In this document: piece by piece, positions 11,446 through 22,219 of the stretch | How positions within the stretch are numbered: position 1 is the first letter of the stretch | Layout: each line of letters opens with the position of its first letter | Origin: Macrophomina tecta | Lineage: Eukaryota > Ascomycota > Dothideomycetes > Botryosphaeriales > Botryosphaeriaceae | Assembly: GCA_024180945.1 (NCBI GenBank) | Contig: JAKSGN010000041.1 | Span: forward strand, 1,240,001-1,304,000 | Reading direction: 5' to 3' | DNA: 64,000 bases | Position numbers and translations under genes: made by a program | The notes under the pieces: generated by a model | What the model was told of the DNA's origin: nothing | What the model saw: the letters and a program-made list of their open reading frames with translations, nothing else | The model's database searches: none

Positions 11446-12486
11446 ATGACTTCCTACCCACCCAAGGCCCCGGAAATCGGTATGTAGGCGTGACTCGCAC
11501 AACCAGCCTCCTTCCCTCGCCGTGGCCTGACCACCTTCGTTGTCCGCAGGCGCCAACTTTACCAAAACCCTCCACGGCGACACTTACGCTGCCATCAACA
11601 CGGCACGGCACGCAGACCTCAAGGGGCGCTCGGTCTTCATCACCGGGGCCTCAGCAGGTGTGGGGCTGGCCACGGCCAAGGCGTGTGCGGCGGCGGGGTG
11701 CACGCGGATCGCGCTGGCCGCCAACGCGGGGATGGAGGGCATCGAGGCCGCCGTCTCGTCGGCCGCGCCCTCCCGCTCGCGGGCCGCGCTCGCCGTCCTC
11801 GCCTTCACGGTCGACGTGCGCGACGCGGACGCCGTGGCCGCGGTGGCGGCCGAGACGGCGCAGGCGTTCGGCGGCGCGCTCGACGTCCTGGTCAACAACG
11901 CCGGCTACCTCGACAAGCCGGTTGCCATCGCCGACTCCGACCCCGACGAGTACTGGCGCGCCTTCGAGGTCAACGTGCGCGGCACGTACCTGGTGACGCG
12001 CGCCCTGCTGCCGCTGCTGCTGCGGGACGGGCACGGCCTGAAGACGGTGGTCAACGTGGCGTCGATGGGCGCGCTCAGCCTGCGGCCCGGCGGCAGCGCT
12101 TACCAGACCTCCAAGTGGGCGCTGCTGAAGTTCACCGAGTTCGTCATGACCGAGTACGCCGAGAAGGGGGTGTTGGCTTACGCGGTGCATCCCGGCGCTA
12201 TCCTGACGCAGTTGGCGCGGAACTTGCCCCAGGAGGCGCAGGAAGGTGAGTTTTCAGTACGCCGTGGAGGAATTGCATGGCTGGGATTGGGTTAACGGAA
12301 TGCGCGCGGATAGGCCTCACCGATAAGCCAGAGCTGGCCGGAGACACCATCGTATTTCTGGCTCACAAGCGCCGCGAGTGGCTGGCAGGCCGCTACATCA
12401 GCTGCAAGTGGGACATGCCTGAGTTTCTAGAGAGAGAAACGGAGATTGTGGAAGGGGATAAGCTAAAGGTACGACTGGTTGTGTAA
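11446..12486 (+). CDS. Classical short-chain dehydrogenase/reductase, possible mitochondrial presequence form
   Basis: This is a cofactor-dependent alcohol or ketone oxidoreductase. The exons are 11446-11479, 11550-12245 and 12314-12486, giving 300 residues. Family motifs are TGASAGVGLA for the nucleotide, NNAGYL after the fourth strand, and YQTSK for the catalytic Tyr and Lys, followed by HPGAILT. An in-frame ATG at 11383 would add 21 residues rich in Arg and Ser without acids (MTRFSRNILIRASS), which looks like a mitochondrial targeting sequence. Leaky scanning between the two starts could give two locations. It lies just downstream of the FAD oxidoreductase on the same strand and converges with the SnoaL-like gene. 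The substrate is not clear from sequence. Confidence 0.85.
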
Positions 12487-12693
12487 CGGTCTAGATCAAT
12501 TCATGATTTTGGCGACCGATGATAGGCAATCATCCGGCAGCTATGCTACTTTACGAACATATGGACCCATCGAGCTATTACTATGACCGCATTGAGGGCA
12601 GTCGACATCATTCCAAAGTACTCTGCCTGAACCCTCCATGTCCTGTCGTGTCCCTCGAAGACCTCTTGTCCGCGTGCGAGCGGTGGCATATGA

Positions 12694-13326
12694 TCAGAAC
12701 CACACGCAGCCACCGAACGGGTTCGCGCAAAACTGCTTCGATCCCTCAGCCCAGAAGGTCGACGTCGTGGCGAATGTATCTTCCATGTATTGAAAGTACG
12801 AGATCAAGCCATCGCCGTTGATTTCGGCACGGCAGGACCACGGGGCGGTGAGAGTTTTGCCCATGGTGTTGGAAGTGATGACGAAGTTGCCCCAGGCGGT
12901 GAGGTTGCCCTGGCCGTCGGTGAAGATGGACTCGACGTTGAAGGGGCCGCGTGTCCACCACAGGCCGACGCGCGTGAAGGTATCGAGGAAGGCCTGCGGC
13001 CCGACCCGATACCGCGTACCCGCCCACGGCAGAATCTTGTGCAGGTCCGGGTTGTCCTCGGTCAGCGACACGTACGTCGCATCGAACGCCACCAGCTCCT
13101 TGATGACGTCCGGATCCGGGTTCGGCTGGATATTAAGGATCTGCAAGAACGTGTTCATGTGCGTCATCGTCAGGTTGGCCGGGTCGAGCGGTGTCGGGCT
13201 CGTGTAGCGCCGCACGAACTGATTGAGCTTGGCTGAGTCCTCGATCAGCTCGTGGACGGGGATGGCGTTGCTGCCATTGAGCAGCGCGCACAGCGTGACA
13301 AAGATGGCCGCGAACGGGAACCTCAT
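12694..13326 (-). CDS. Secreted SnoaL/NTF2-like protein (PatF-like candidate)
   Basis: This is a 210-residue protein starting at 13326. The N-terminus (MRFPFAAIFVTLCALLNG) is a strong signal peptide ending near Asn-Ala, which favours this start over the in-frame ATG at 13536. The middle has the FDATYVSLTEDN...HKILPWAG pattern and a WGNFVITS strand typical of SnoaL-like NTF2 folds. Such folds act as cyclases, isomerases or dehydratases on small polyketides. It ends with three Cys in the last 30 residues (SCRAEIN, QFCANPF, GGCVWF), suggesting disulphides. In patulin-type pathways a secreted protein of this general kind converts phyllostine to neopatulin. That link is inference from context, not shown by a signature residue. 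It is single-exon and converges on the preceding SDR. Confidence 0.75.
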   Translation of the reverse strand: MRFPFAAIFVTLCALLNGSNAIPVHELIEDSAKLNQFVRRYTSPTPLDPANLTMTHMNTFLQILNIQPNPDPDVIKELVAFDATYVSLTEDNPDLHKILPWAGTRYRVGPQAFLDTFTRVGLWWTRGPFNVESIFTDGQGNLTAWGNFVITSNTMGKTLTAPWSCRAEINGDGLISYFQYMEDTFATTSTFWAEGSKQFCANPFGGCVWF

Positions 13327-13991
13327 TGTGGGTGGTGTAGAGACGACTGAGTATGGACCTGATGCGGAAGGAGCGCTGTGGTGTTTCATTTTATGCTTTG
13401 GTAAGTCATAAGCCTTTATATAACTGCTGTCATGTTGAGCACTTGTCAATATCCCCTGAATATCCACCCTCTCTGCGATATCGCTCCCCATTTGTCCCGA
13501 CTGGGACTTTCGGTTGGATTCTCTCACCACTACCATATCCGTAGTCGAGAGCGCGCGGCCACATCCGCTTTATATTTCCGAGACCTGTCTTGGAATCCGG
13601 AGACCCAATCGGGTAAAGCTTCCCGCAGTCCTGAGATCCACGATTAAGTGGGTTATGCCCGACCGCTGAATCTCTTCATTTCCATAGTATTAACGCTGAG
13701 GAAAGCGTAAAGGACATAAGGGAAAGTCTGTTTGACGCAATGCGGAATGTTCATTTTATTGGCGGGACATATGCCTCGAAGGAATCGATGTCGTTTCTAC
13801 AGCATTCTATTAAACTCTACTCCATCGAAATTGCAACATTTGCTAAAATTTCTTTCTCTAGTATAATAATTTTTTGCAGGCAAATCAGCACCCCCACCCT
13901 CAGGGCCAAGTCTCCTGCTGTGCACTATTGCAACCTCTACAAAATGACTCATTTACTGAATCCTCCACCAACCTTGGATGGTCGTTCTACG
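13327..13991. promoter_or_regulatory. Intergenic region between the SnoaL-like gene and the MFS gene
   Basis: This is the upstream region of the minus-strand SnoaL-like gene. The part at about 13700-13880 is AT-rich. No coding region or repeat was recognised. Confidence 0.3.
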
Positions 13992-15775
13992 CTAACCTCC
14001 AGCCACCAGCTCCATTGTGATTTTCTCGCGCTTCATGAGGAGCGCGCATATGATCAGAAGACCGCCGGAGACAATGATCAGTGTGTACGCATCATCAATC
14101 GCCTCCACCAGAACATCCAACGCGGCACTTCGGACGTCAGGCGGCGCTGATTGCAGCACAACACTCCTGGCACCAGCGATAGCGGCGGTGACGTCAACCT
14201 CAGAATAGCCGACAGGAATGAGGATTGCGAGGAGTTTATCATATGCCACATTCTGAAAGACGGTGTTGCAGATCGTTAGGGCGATGAGGATGCTACCCTG
14301 CTGGGCAATGTTGATGAACTGAATAACTTCGGCGACCTCGTCGGGAGAGACCTTGGCCGGCACGACCGAGTATGCGGCCTGATACGCTGTCATGCCAATG
14401 CCGACAAGGATAGAGTAGCCATAGACATTGGCGTTGGCCATGTCAGCCGAGCTCGTGTACAGGAGTGCGCCGCCGATGGTCGCGAAGACGCCGCTGACGA
14501 GGAACCACGGCATGTAGTAGCCCCAGCGCAGCATGAGGAGGCCGTTCAATACGACCCCGAAGACGTAGAAGCAGATGAATGGGAGGAGTCGGACCGCTGC
14601 TTCCACACCGTTGTCGTTGCGCACGAACTGAAAGTACAGGGGAAGGTAGTAGATGGTGACGAACAGCGCACCGCCTAGGCAGCAGCAGCATATGAAGAGA
14701 AGCACCAGAGTCCGGTCGCGCAGGAAATGGCCGGGAAAGAGGCGATTTTGCTTGGTTGTGAACAAGGCGAAGTACTGCGTGACTGCAAAGGCGATGGTTG
14801 TTGCAGCGCAGACAACGTAGAGTGCGATCATGCGACCACCCCCCCAGGGCCAGATCGAGCCGCCGAATGTGAAAATCATGGCGAAGGTGGTGTACATGGT
14901 GGAGCTCAGGACGGCGCCTACCCAGTCGAGAGAGAGCAGCTTCGTAAGTGAGCCGACGCCAGGCTGCGGCTGAATCGACGGCAAAAGAAAGATATAGACC
15001 GGGGCCATGGCGGCGAAGATGAAGAGATTCAGATAGAAGGCCTACGTCAAGCGCATTAGCAAGTGCCTCATTATGCTGAGCGCTTTATTATGTAACCCAC
15101 CCAACGCCAGCCCGTGGACGAGCTGTCAGCCAAGGAACCTCCAACTACGGGTCCGAGGATGGCACCCGCGCCATAGACCAATACGACAGTTGCCATGTAG
15201 AGGCTGCGCTCTTGTGGAGTTGTAAGGCGTTGTATCAAATTCAAGTTCCTGCAGCAAGCGTCAGCATGGGACTCGGGAAGGCCAATCAGAGAGTGCTGAC
15301 CCAAGATACATTCCCGCTCCACCAGCTCCTGCCCAAACACGTCCCACGATCAGGGCGTCCATTGTGGGGGCGGCACCACACAGTGCACTACCTGCCGCAA
15401 ACATGGCCAACGATCCGACATACAGCCATTTGACATCGAAAATGGCGTAAGCCTTGCCACTACCCGCAATGTCAGCGGCAGTTTTGTCGTAAGGGGGTCT
15501 GGGAGAGCGACATACATCGGTAAGATGATCGCAATGGATCCCAAGGGAAAGCCGATGCCAAGCCAGCCAAGCTTGCTGACACCGCCGAAGGAGTCGATGA
15601 TGGCGGCCTGGATGTCGGCGACGATGGTGTTGTCCAAGCCATACAGAAGATTGCAAGAGAAGATGGCCAGGCACACGAGCAGCCAGCGCACTCCTCTGAT
15701 GGATCTCTGCGGCCTCGCACTCTTGCTCTGCTCCTGGTGGTCTGGGGTGGGTGAATTATGCTCCTTATCCGACAT
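13992..15775 (-). CDS. MFS drug/toxin exporter, 14-TM DHA14 type (PatC-like)
   Basis: This major facilitator transporter probably exports the cluster product across the plasma membrane. The exons on the minus strand are 15775-15516, 15459-15301, 15248-15101 and 15041-13992, giving 538 residues with introns of 52-59 nt. A polar N-terminal tail (MSDKEHNSPTPDH) precedes many hydrophobic helices. Family motifs include LDNTIVADIQAAI in the first helix (motif D1-like), GRVWAGAGGAGMYLG, and the antiporter-type GAILGPVVGGSLAD followed by GWRW (motif C). The last long exon covers the second half, ending in a basic tail after LLIICALLM. It shares a 343-bp divergent promoter with the SDR at 16119, so the two may be co-regulated. 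Confidence 0.9.
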
Positions 15776-16118
15776 GTTGACTCGTGGGAAGGATTGGACG
15801 CGGATTGGGGTCGGACGTGGCCCTGGCCCGGGAGTGATTTTGTGTCGGGGAACGGCGGAAATAAGGTGTAAATCCGCCAGAATTCTGGTTGGGGCCGGAG
15901 ATAGCTCAGAGGAAACCATGTCAAGGGCTGTCGTGCGGCACAGTTCCGAAAACATCTCCGGTTACTCCATGCGGTTAGCGCTGCCGCGGTCGACGGCAGC
16001 CATGCTTCTTTGGGACAGCTCTGGTCGCAGGGGGCGCCACGGGGGATATAATGCGCACGGTGCTACGCGAATGCCCAGCCTTGGAACGCTTAGTATCCAT
16101 TCATTTTCGACCGCCAAT
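15776..16118. promoter_or_regulatory. Divergent promoter between the MFS exporter and the second classical SDR
   Basis: These 343 bp separate head-to-head start codons at 15775 (minus) and 16119 (plus). A TGTCGGGGAACGG stretch at about 15843 loosely matches the TCGGGAA sites elsewhere in the cluster. No gene is needed here, although both neighbouring frames remain open into it. Confidence 0.5.
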
Positions 16119-16991
16119 ATGCCTTCTGCAGAGACGTACGTCACGTACCACCGCCAGACCTACCCCTATATCGATCCGTCTCAGCCAAGGCTTTCTTGCG
16201 CCGGCAAGGGCGTTCTGGTGACGGGTGGAGGCTATGGCATTGGCAAGGGCATCGCGCGCTCGTTCGCCAAAGCAGGTGCTTCTAACGTCATCCTGGTTGG
16301 CCGCACCCGCTCCCTCCTCGAGAGCACCAAAGCGGAGCTGGAGGCTGAATTTCCTTCCACGAAAGTACACGTCTTTGCAGCCGACGTCACCAACGCCACA
16401 GCCGTCAACGAGGTCTTTGCGGCGGCTGCTGTGAGCATCGGGCCCGTCGACATTGTCATCAACAATGCCGCTTTTCTCCCAGCAATCAGCGCGATCCAGG
16501 ATGCTGACCTGAAGGACTGGTGGCGCGGCTTCGAAGTCAACGTGCTCGGTACGGCGACGGTGACGCAGGCCTTCCTCCGCACGAAGCAAGCTGGCCGGAG
16601 GGGGACCGTGATCAATATCAACACGTCCGTCGCGCACTATGGCGTCTTCCCGACGTACTCGTCCTACACGGCCAGCAAGATGGCGGCGCTGCGCATGACC
16701 GAGTGCTTCCAGGCCGAGAACCCGGACGTGCGCTTTGTCAGCCTGCAGCCCGGCGGCGTCGATACGCAGATGTACGCCAAGTTCCACATGCCCGAAGACT
16801 ACGCCATGACCGACATCCAGCTCCCCAGCGACACCTGCGTCTGGCTGGCCAGCGACGAAGCAGACTTTCTGGCGGGCAGGTTCGTGTGGACCAACTGGGA
16901 CGCGAAGGAGCTCATTGAGCGCAAGGAGAATATTGTCGCGCACAAGGAATTGACGAGTATGCTGAAGCCAATCGAGGGAGATTTGTACTAG
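16119..16991 (+). CDS. Classical SDR, isoepoxydon-dehydrogenase-like (PatN-like candidate)
   Basis: This single-exon SDR has 290 residues. The nucleotide motif is TGGGYGIGKG, and the NNA(A) motif appears as INNAAF. INTSVA carries the catalytic Ser, and YTASK supplies Tyr and Lys. An N-terminal extension with YVTYHRQTYPYIDPSQP precedes the fold. A C-terminal FLAGRFVWTNWDAKEL is typical of fungal SDRs of this subgroup, which includes the isoepoxydon dehydrogenases of patulin-type clusters. The likely reaction is NADP-dependent oxidation or reduction of an epoxyquinol intermediate in the cytosol; this is inferred. The frame stays open far upstream to 15525, but that part is antisense to the MFS gene and is not used. 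Confidence 0.87.
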   Translation: MPSAETYVTYHRQTYPYIDPSQPRLSCAGKGVLVTGGGYGIGKGIARSFAKAGASNVILVGRTRSLLESTKAELEAEFPSTKVHVFAADVTNATAVNEVFAAAAVSIGPVDIVINNAAFLPAISAIQDADLKDWWRGFEVNVLGTATVTQAFLRTKQAGRRGTVININTSVAHYGVFPTYSSYTASKMAALRMTECFQAENPDVRFVSLQPGGVDTQMYAKFHMPEDYAMTDIQLPSDTCVWLASDEADFLAGRFVWTNWDAKELIERKENIVAHKELTSMLKPIEGDLY

Positions 16992-17626
16992 ACAAACCGG
17001 CACTTGCACGGCCATTGACTGGAACAGCCGAGCGCGTTCTCCTCCACTCTTTGTTTTCATAGCCATGTAGCATTATCGATCTTTACAAGCTAGCCCCATC
17101 ATGTACTCTTCAACTCGATGTTCCTGAGCAACACGGGATCATTGCTGTCTGCGGCGGATGTGCCGCTGCGCTGGGACATGGCGTTTTTTAAGCCCTCGAA
17201 ACTAGTCCTGAGCAGGTTGTAGCATTGTGCAGCGCCTCAGAAGCCCTTTACGCTCTTTTGCTGTATGCCCACTAGTCCTCTCTGCAGCCCCACTGAAATT
17301 GATGAAACTATTTCCCTAGTAACTAATCGACTGCGGCTGATCAACTTACGTATGCACGCCGAGGGCGGAAGCCGGTCTCCTTGACCCTGCTTCGGCCTGT
17401 GTTTCTTCTTGTGGCCACACTTCCGGAAGGGGAAAAAGTGGCTTCTCCGGGCGCACTCACCGCCGATACTCCGGACAGTACCAGAACAGCACCGGATGGT
17501 CCAAATCATCTCCAGGCCCCGCAAAAATGGCGAGCCTAAAGCTTCAAACAATGCTACAAGAACAGCTGAAATGCGCTTTCACCACCGGCTTGCCTTCAGC
17601 CCTCTGTAATCGCACGTGGCACCAAG
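16992..17626. promoter_or_regulatory. Intergenic region upstream of the carboxylesterase
   Basis: This is the promoter side of the disrupted esterase gene. I saw no coding region, repeat or RNA gene in it. Confidence 0.3.
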
Positions 17627-17671
17627 ATGAGGTCTCTGTACGCCTTCGCCGTTGCTCTTCCGTCTCTCGCG
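17627..17671 (+). pseudogene. Detached 5' end (signal-peptide codons) of the carboxylesterase gene
   Basis: Fifteen codons from ATG 17627 encode a start of secretion-signal type (MRSLYAFAVALPSLA). They stop exactly at the hAT element, whose left target duplication is 17664-17671. The codon phase at this edge matches the phase of the sequence beyond the right duplication at 20405, where the mature esterase N-terminus begins. So this is the severed first part of the esterase gene, not a separate gene. Confidence 0.8.
17664..17671. repeat. Left 8-bp target-site duplication of the hAT element
   Basis: CTCTCGCG here is repeated exactly at 20397-20404. Eight bases is the target duplication length of hAT transposons. 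Confidence 0.9.
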
Positions 17672-20396
17672 CAGACATCCCAATAATAAATAAATACATA
17701 ATATTGACATATTCTTATGTATTCATTGGCAGATCCTAATATTATTATCGATTGCTAAGCTTATCAATAATTATTAATATAAAACTGAAGCGCCATGCAT
17801 GTCGTCGTTGCCGCCAGCAATATCCATGACCTTACCATCTACTGCCACGTAGACTTTGCGGACCAAGTCATTCTTCACCCAGTTGCTCAGGCATTGAAGC
17901 TTCTCGATAGTATCAGGCGAGAGCCGTGCCCTGTCCCAAGAAATTGTCCGCCTTGCGCAAGAGAATACCCGTTCCGGATCGTCGGACATCGCCGGCACAC
18001 TTAGTATGTCAATGGCCAATTGGTGTAAACGTGGATACTCAATCCTCTGTTCTTCTCGACACCACCATTCAAGCGGTGTTTTGGTCGTCATAGGTCTTGG
18101 CGGAGAATTGACGAATTTTTCGAATTCATCCTCATCTCCGGGTTCATCCAAGACACTCATTGACTGCTTGATACGCTCGTACGGTGTTACTTCCCGTCGT
18201 TCGTCGTTCAGCCGAGCCGCGGACTCCGACGGGAGTGGCCGGTCCTTGTACTTCGCCCAATGCTGCCGTGCACCAGCAATAGCGGTCTGCCTCCATTCCT
18301 CTGCCCAGTGGCGGCCAAGGTACCTCCGGCGCTTTTCTGGATGGAGCAATAATGCCGTGGCATATATTGGGTTTCTGTCACTCTCTTCATAATACTTCGA
18401 GAGAACCCACCAACCCATGTGAATGGAATGAACCATACGCGCGTTGCTGGCGTATTTGCCCTGCTTTAACATCAGTCCAGGTCTGGTAATCGATCGAGCC
18501 GTCCATGGCTTACCTTGGCATTCTCAAACTGCATGAAAAGAATATCCATATTCTCTAGCACCTGATCTATTGATGCCCACTCCATTCGCTGCTCCAAGGT
18601 CGCTTGGTAAAACGGCTGCAAGAACTCGTGAGTCATTTTGAGTACTTGCCAATCATCATGTGTGAGGATGTCGTCTTCCAGCTCGTTGTGGTATTGGTTG
18701 AGGAATATTGACAATGGACCCTCTTGGCTGATAGCCGCATCAAGCAACTTGAACCATGAGTTCCAACGGGTGATATTGTCAATTCCAAGCGCCTTTTCTG
18801 CAATGTCATCCCATGCATCGTTGCGCACTGTGGAATTACGGATGAACACCGCAATGTTGTGGAGTTTACCCATTGGGCCGATGCTCCGCCAGCCGGCAGT
18901 GTCATGGCGTTTCTTGCGCCTGTCGTGACTCTTGTGACAAGTGTTCGACTGAATTTGGTCGTGTAACGCGTCCGCAACTGTTACATCATTTACCTCGTGT
19001 TGCGCCTGCGCAATTGCGGCCTGCAGAGCGTCCTCACTAGTTGCAAAGAGAAAGGCTTGAAGGGACAAGTTAATGATGTGGCCGGCACACCGCGTTCGAG
19101 AGGACACTGGGTCAAGTGTAAGGCCGTACTCTTGCGACAGCTCAACAGCAAGTTGGCGGAGACAGGTGTCATTCTTTGCGTCATTGTCCCCAGTGAAGTA
19201 GCCGATTCGGGGCGCTAAGTGGTACTGTCGGATAATCGTCATCAAGTGAGGTGCCATAGCCGTGCCGGCGTGAGAGCGGCGGAGGTTTGGTAGCCCTAGC
19301 AATGCTTTCCGAGGTTTGTAGGCCTCGTCAACCCATTGGGCGTGAACAGCGATATAGGCCTTCCGCTGAGGAGAAGACCATACGTCCATAGCAATGTGTA
19401 CGAGGCTCCGGGCACGTTCTAGCCATTCCTTTACGGATTGTTGATGCGCATCGTAGGCCCTATCCAAGTCCGCCGCAACTGTGCTACCGGAATCAGTTAG
19501 GAACTCTTCAACGGCAGGGTTTATCGCGGCCAGAAGTGCCTGGTATTCCGGCCAGGTTACGAAGTTGAGCGGTAAATGTTTATGTGCGGATAGCAACATC
19601 TGTGCCTCTCGAAAGGCATCGACATTGATTACACTCCGTAGAGTGTTCATCTCATTCTCCCTGACTTGCTGCAGCCGCTTGCCGGTTGTTCTTGCGAAGG
19701 CATTTTCGATGGCTAGTTGGCGCCTGTTTTGAGATTTTGAATCCTCTCGAACAAGTATGTGATGAGCCTTCTCGAGATGATAGCGGGCGTTGCCAGATAT
19801 GTGGGTTGACCAGGATGGATTGCGACAACGCGTGCAGTAGTGAAGTAATTTCCCGCTCATAGTACGTGGCTCGTCGCCTTGAGCTTCTCGAAAGTGATCC
19901 CATGTTGATGTGGCTCTCAGTTTCCGTCTCTTGACCGTATGCTGAGCTGACGATGCCTCGGGTTCTGACAGTGTGCTGGCAACTTGTGAGGCACTGTCAG
20001 AGGGTACCACGGAGGAAGAACTTGACGGGGCATTGGATTGGGGCAGTGAGGATATGTTGACGTCCATTGTCGTGTGTAGAGATATGTCGCTGATGTATTA
20101 CGAACTGCGTACTTGCAACGTGACGGGTATGGCGAGGCAGCAGTTTCGGTTGCTAGGAGTTACAAACATTGGAGTTCACCTCCTATCTAGAGGCCTGATA
20201 AGCAGTAATATGCGTACAAGACTGCAATTTAATCTGAAACACTCTGGGGGAATTGGCGCTGGAAAATAGTGGGCCTATATTATTAATAGTTAACAATATA
20301 TATTTATTGGCAGCGTCTATATTATTATCCTTATGGAAAAGCTTAACAATAAATATGCCCTTAATAATAAATATATATTTATTACTGGGATGTCTG
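17672..20396 (-). mobile_element. Complete hAT DNA transposon inserted in the esterase gene
   Basis: The element is 2725 bp. Its ends are inverted: the left starts CAGACATCCCAATAATAAAT, and the reverse complement of the right starts CAGACATCCCAGTAATAAAT. They agree over about 25 bases with two mismatches. The element is flanked by a perfect 8-bp duplication, CTCTCGCG. Inside is one long transposase gene on the minus strand, opposite to the esterase. Subterminal DNA (17680-17770 and 20260-20390) is AT-rich with repeated TTATTA/TAATAA words. The transposase frame is undamaged, so the insertion looks young and escaped the RIP seen further right in the window. Confidence 0.93.
17774..20067 (-). 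CDS. hAT-family transposase with BED-type zinc finger, apparently intact
   Basis: This gene encodes the transposase that cuts and reinserts the element, acting on its terminal repeats in the nucleus. The exons are 20067-18514 and 18460-17774, with a 53-nt phase-0 intron, giving 746 residues without a stop. A Ser-rich N-terminus leads into TWDHFRE and a BED-like finger (HYCTRC, then H-x5-H type spacing in HISGNARYHLEKAHH, about residues 56-100). A DVWSS/YIAVHAQW region and FTGDNDAKNDTCLR fit the RNase H-like core, with GHIINLSLQAFL and DNITRWNSWF following. The C-terminus has the hATC dimerisation block: PLEWW, then YPRLHQLAIDILSVPAMSDDPERVFS. All parts expected of an active Tol2/Restless-like enzyme are present. 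Confidence 0.92.
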
Positions 20397-20404
20397 CTCT
20401 CGCG
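20397..20404. repeat. Right 8-bp target-site duplication of the hAT element
   Basis: CTCTCGCG, identical to 17664-17671, marks the right edge of the insertion. Esterase coding resumes at 20405 in the phase left at 17671. Confidence 0.9.
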
Positions 20405-22219
20405 GTCGCTGCAGACCTGCCGGTGGTGGACCTGGGGTATGAGCGCCACCGGGCAATCGCAGCCAACGTAAGGAAAAGATTCAATTCCGCAGGCATGCAC
20501 GAAGCACGCTGATTCGCGCCGAAGGAAACAGGGGACTACTATAACTTCACCAACATCCGGTACGGCCAGGCGCCGGTTGGCGATTTGCGCTGGGCGGCGC
20601 CGAAATCCCCCCTCCAAAGCAATCCCAGCAACGCCAGCCTCGCCATCGTCGACGGCTCCGAGCAAGGCGGTAACTGCCCGCAGACGTTCCCCTGCTGGTT
20701 CCAGATCCAGACGGCCTTCACCGAAGCGTACTTGGCGGGCGAGCCATTCGACTTCGACGCATCCTACGCCGACGTCTACGCCGACGGCGCGTGCTCGCAG
20801 CCGACGCCGGAGAGCGAGCGGGCGTCGTCGGAGACTGAGGACTGCCTCTTCCTCGACGTGTTCGCACCGCGCACCGTCTTCGACAGACGCAACGACAACA
20901 CCACCTCCAAGGCGCCGGTTTTGGTGTACATTTTTGGCGGGGGCTACTCTGGTGGCTCCAAGGACAACTTCGGCTACTTCGACGGCAGTCCGGCTGGCCT
21001 CATTGACAGCAGCCGCGTCACGGACGCGGACGGACTGATCTACGTTGGCATCAACTACAGAGTAAGCTGCCCCAATCAGCTGTGAGCACCGACTGACGCT
21101 CCACAGCTTGGTGCACTTGGGTGGATGTTCGGCTCCAAGTATGCTTCGCAAGGCGGGCTCGTCAACGCGGGGCTGTACGACCAGCGGCTCGCGCTGCAAT
21201 GGGTGCAGCAGAACATCCACCTGTTCGGCGGCGACCCGGACCGGGTGACGGTCATGGGCGAGTCGGCTGGCGGTGGCTCGATCGTCATGCAGCTGACTGC
21301 CTTCGGCACCGGCGAGAAGGCGCCCTTCCGCCAGGCCGTTACCCAGTCCGCTGCGTGGGAGCCCGCGTCCGCCGGGCCTGAGCTGCAGAACAAGATATTC
21401 GACAAGTTTCTCCGTCTGCTAAACGTCTCAACCCTCGCCGAGGCCAGGCAGCTGCCGTCCCAGCAGGTCATCGACGCGAACCACATCATCCTGGCAAGCG
21501 CTGACTACGGAAGCGTCTTCCTGGGTCCTGTAAGCCATAACCTCCCCCTTCCAGCTGGGCTCACCGAACTGACAGAAACACAGGTGGCTGACGGTATCTT
21601 CGTCACGGACGACCCTAAGCGGCTGCTTCGCGACGGAAAGGCGGACAAGAGCGTCAAGCTGCTCACCACCATCGCCGCGGACGAGGGGCTCCGGTTCGCA
21701 CCGGCCAACATCACCAGCGACGCCGACTTCCGCCAGTTCGTCGACCTGTTCCTGGACCCGGCCGAGGCCAGCGTGCGCGAGCACGTTGCCAGCGCACTGT
21801 ACCCGCCCGTCTTCGACGGCTCGCTGCCGTACATCAACCAGCGCGAGCGCGCCGGGCTCTTCTGGGCCGAGCTCGTCAGCACCTGCAATATCCGCTACCT
21901 GCACGGTGCCATGGAGCAAGCCGGCTTCGCCAATCTGTTTGATGTCTGGCCCAGCCTTCATCAGGGCGACGTTCCGTACGTGTTCTGGAACGGCCCGCTG
22001 ACCCATAGCGCCGTCAATGGGACTGTTGCCCGCGCTACCCAGGACTACATCACTGCATTCGCAATCACTGGTGATCCGAACAACCCCGAGTCCCCAGCCA
22101 TCGATCAGTATGATACGAAACACATTTTGGGCATGTCGGCGACAGGTTTTGATGTTGTCGACGACCCGACGGATAATGAGCGCTGCGCGTACTGGCATGA
22201 TGCCACCTACCAGAGTTAA
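20405..22219 (+). CDS. Type-B carboxylesterase (PatB-like), body separated from its start codon by the hAT insertion
   Basis: This is the main part of a secreted alpha/beta-hydrolase carboxylesterase. The remaining exons are 20405-20467, 20525-21061, 21107-21529 and 21584-22219; all introns are phase 0. With the 15 codons left of the transposon the gene would have had about 567 residues, normal for type-B esterases. Visible motifs are [10 protein letters not shown] near the N-terminus, the oxyanion-hole GGGYSGGS, the nucleophile elbow GESAGGG, and a [10 protein letters not shown] segment with the probable catalytic His. Carboxylesterases occur in patulin-type clusters. As drawn there is no start codon or signal peptide in the normal place, so this allele is probably null unless a downstream start is used. 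Confidence 0.85.
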
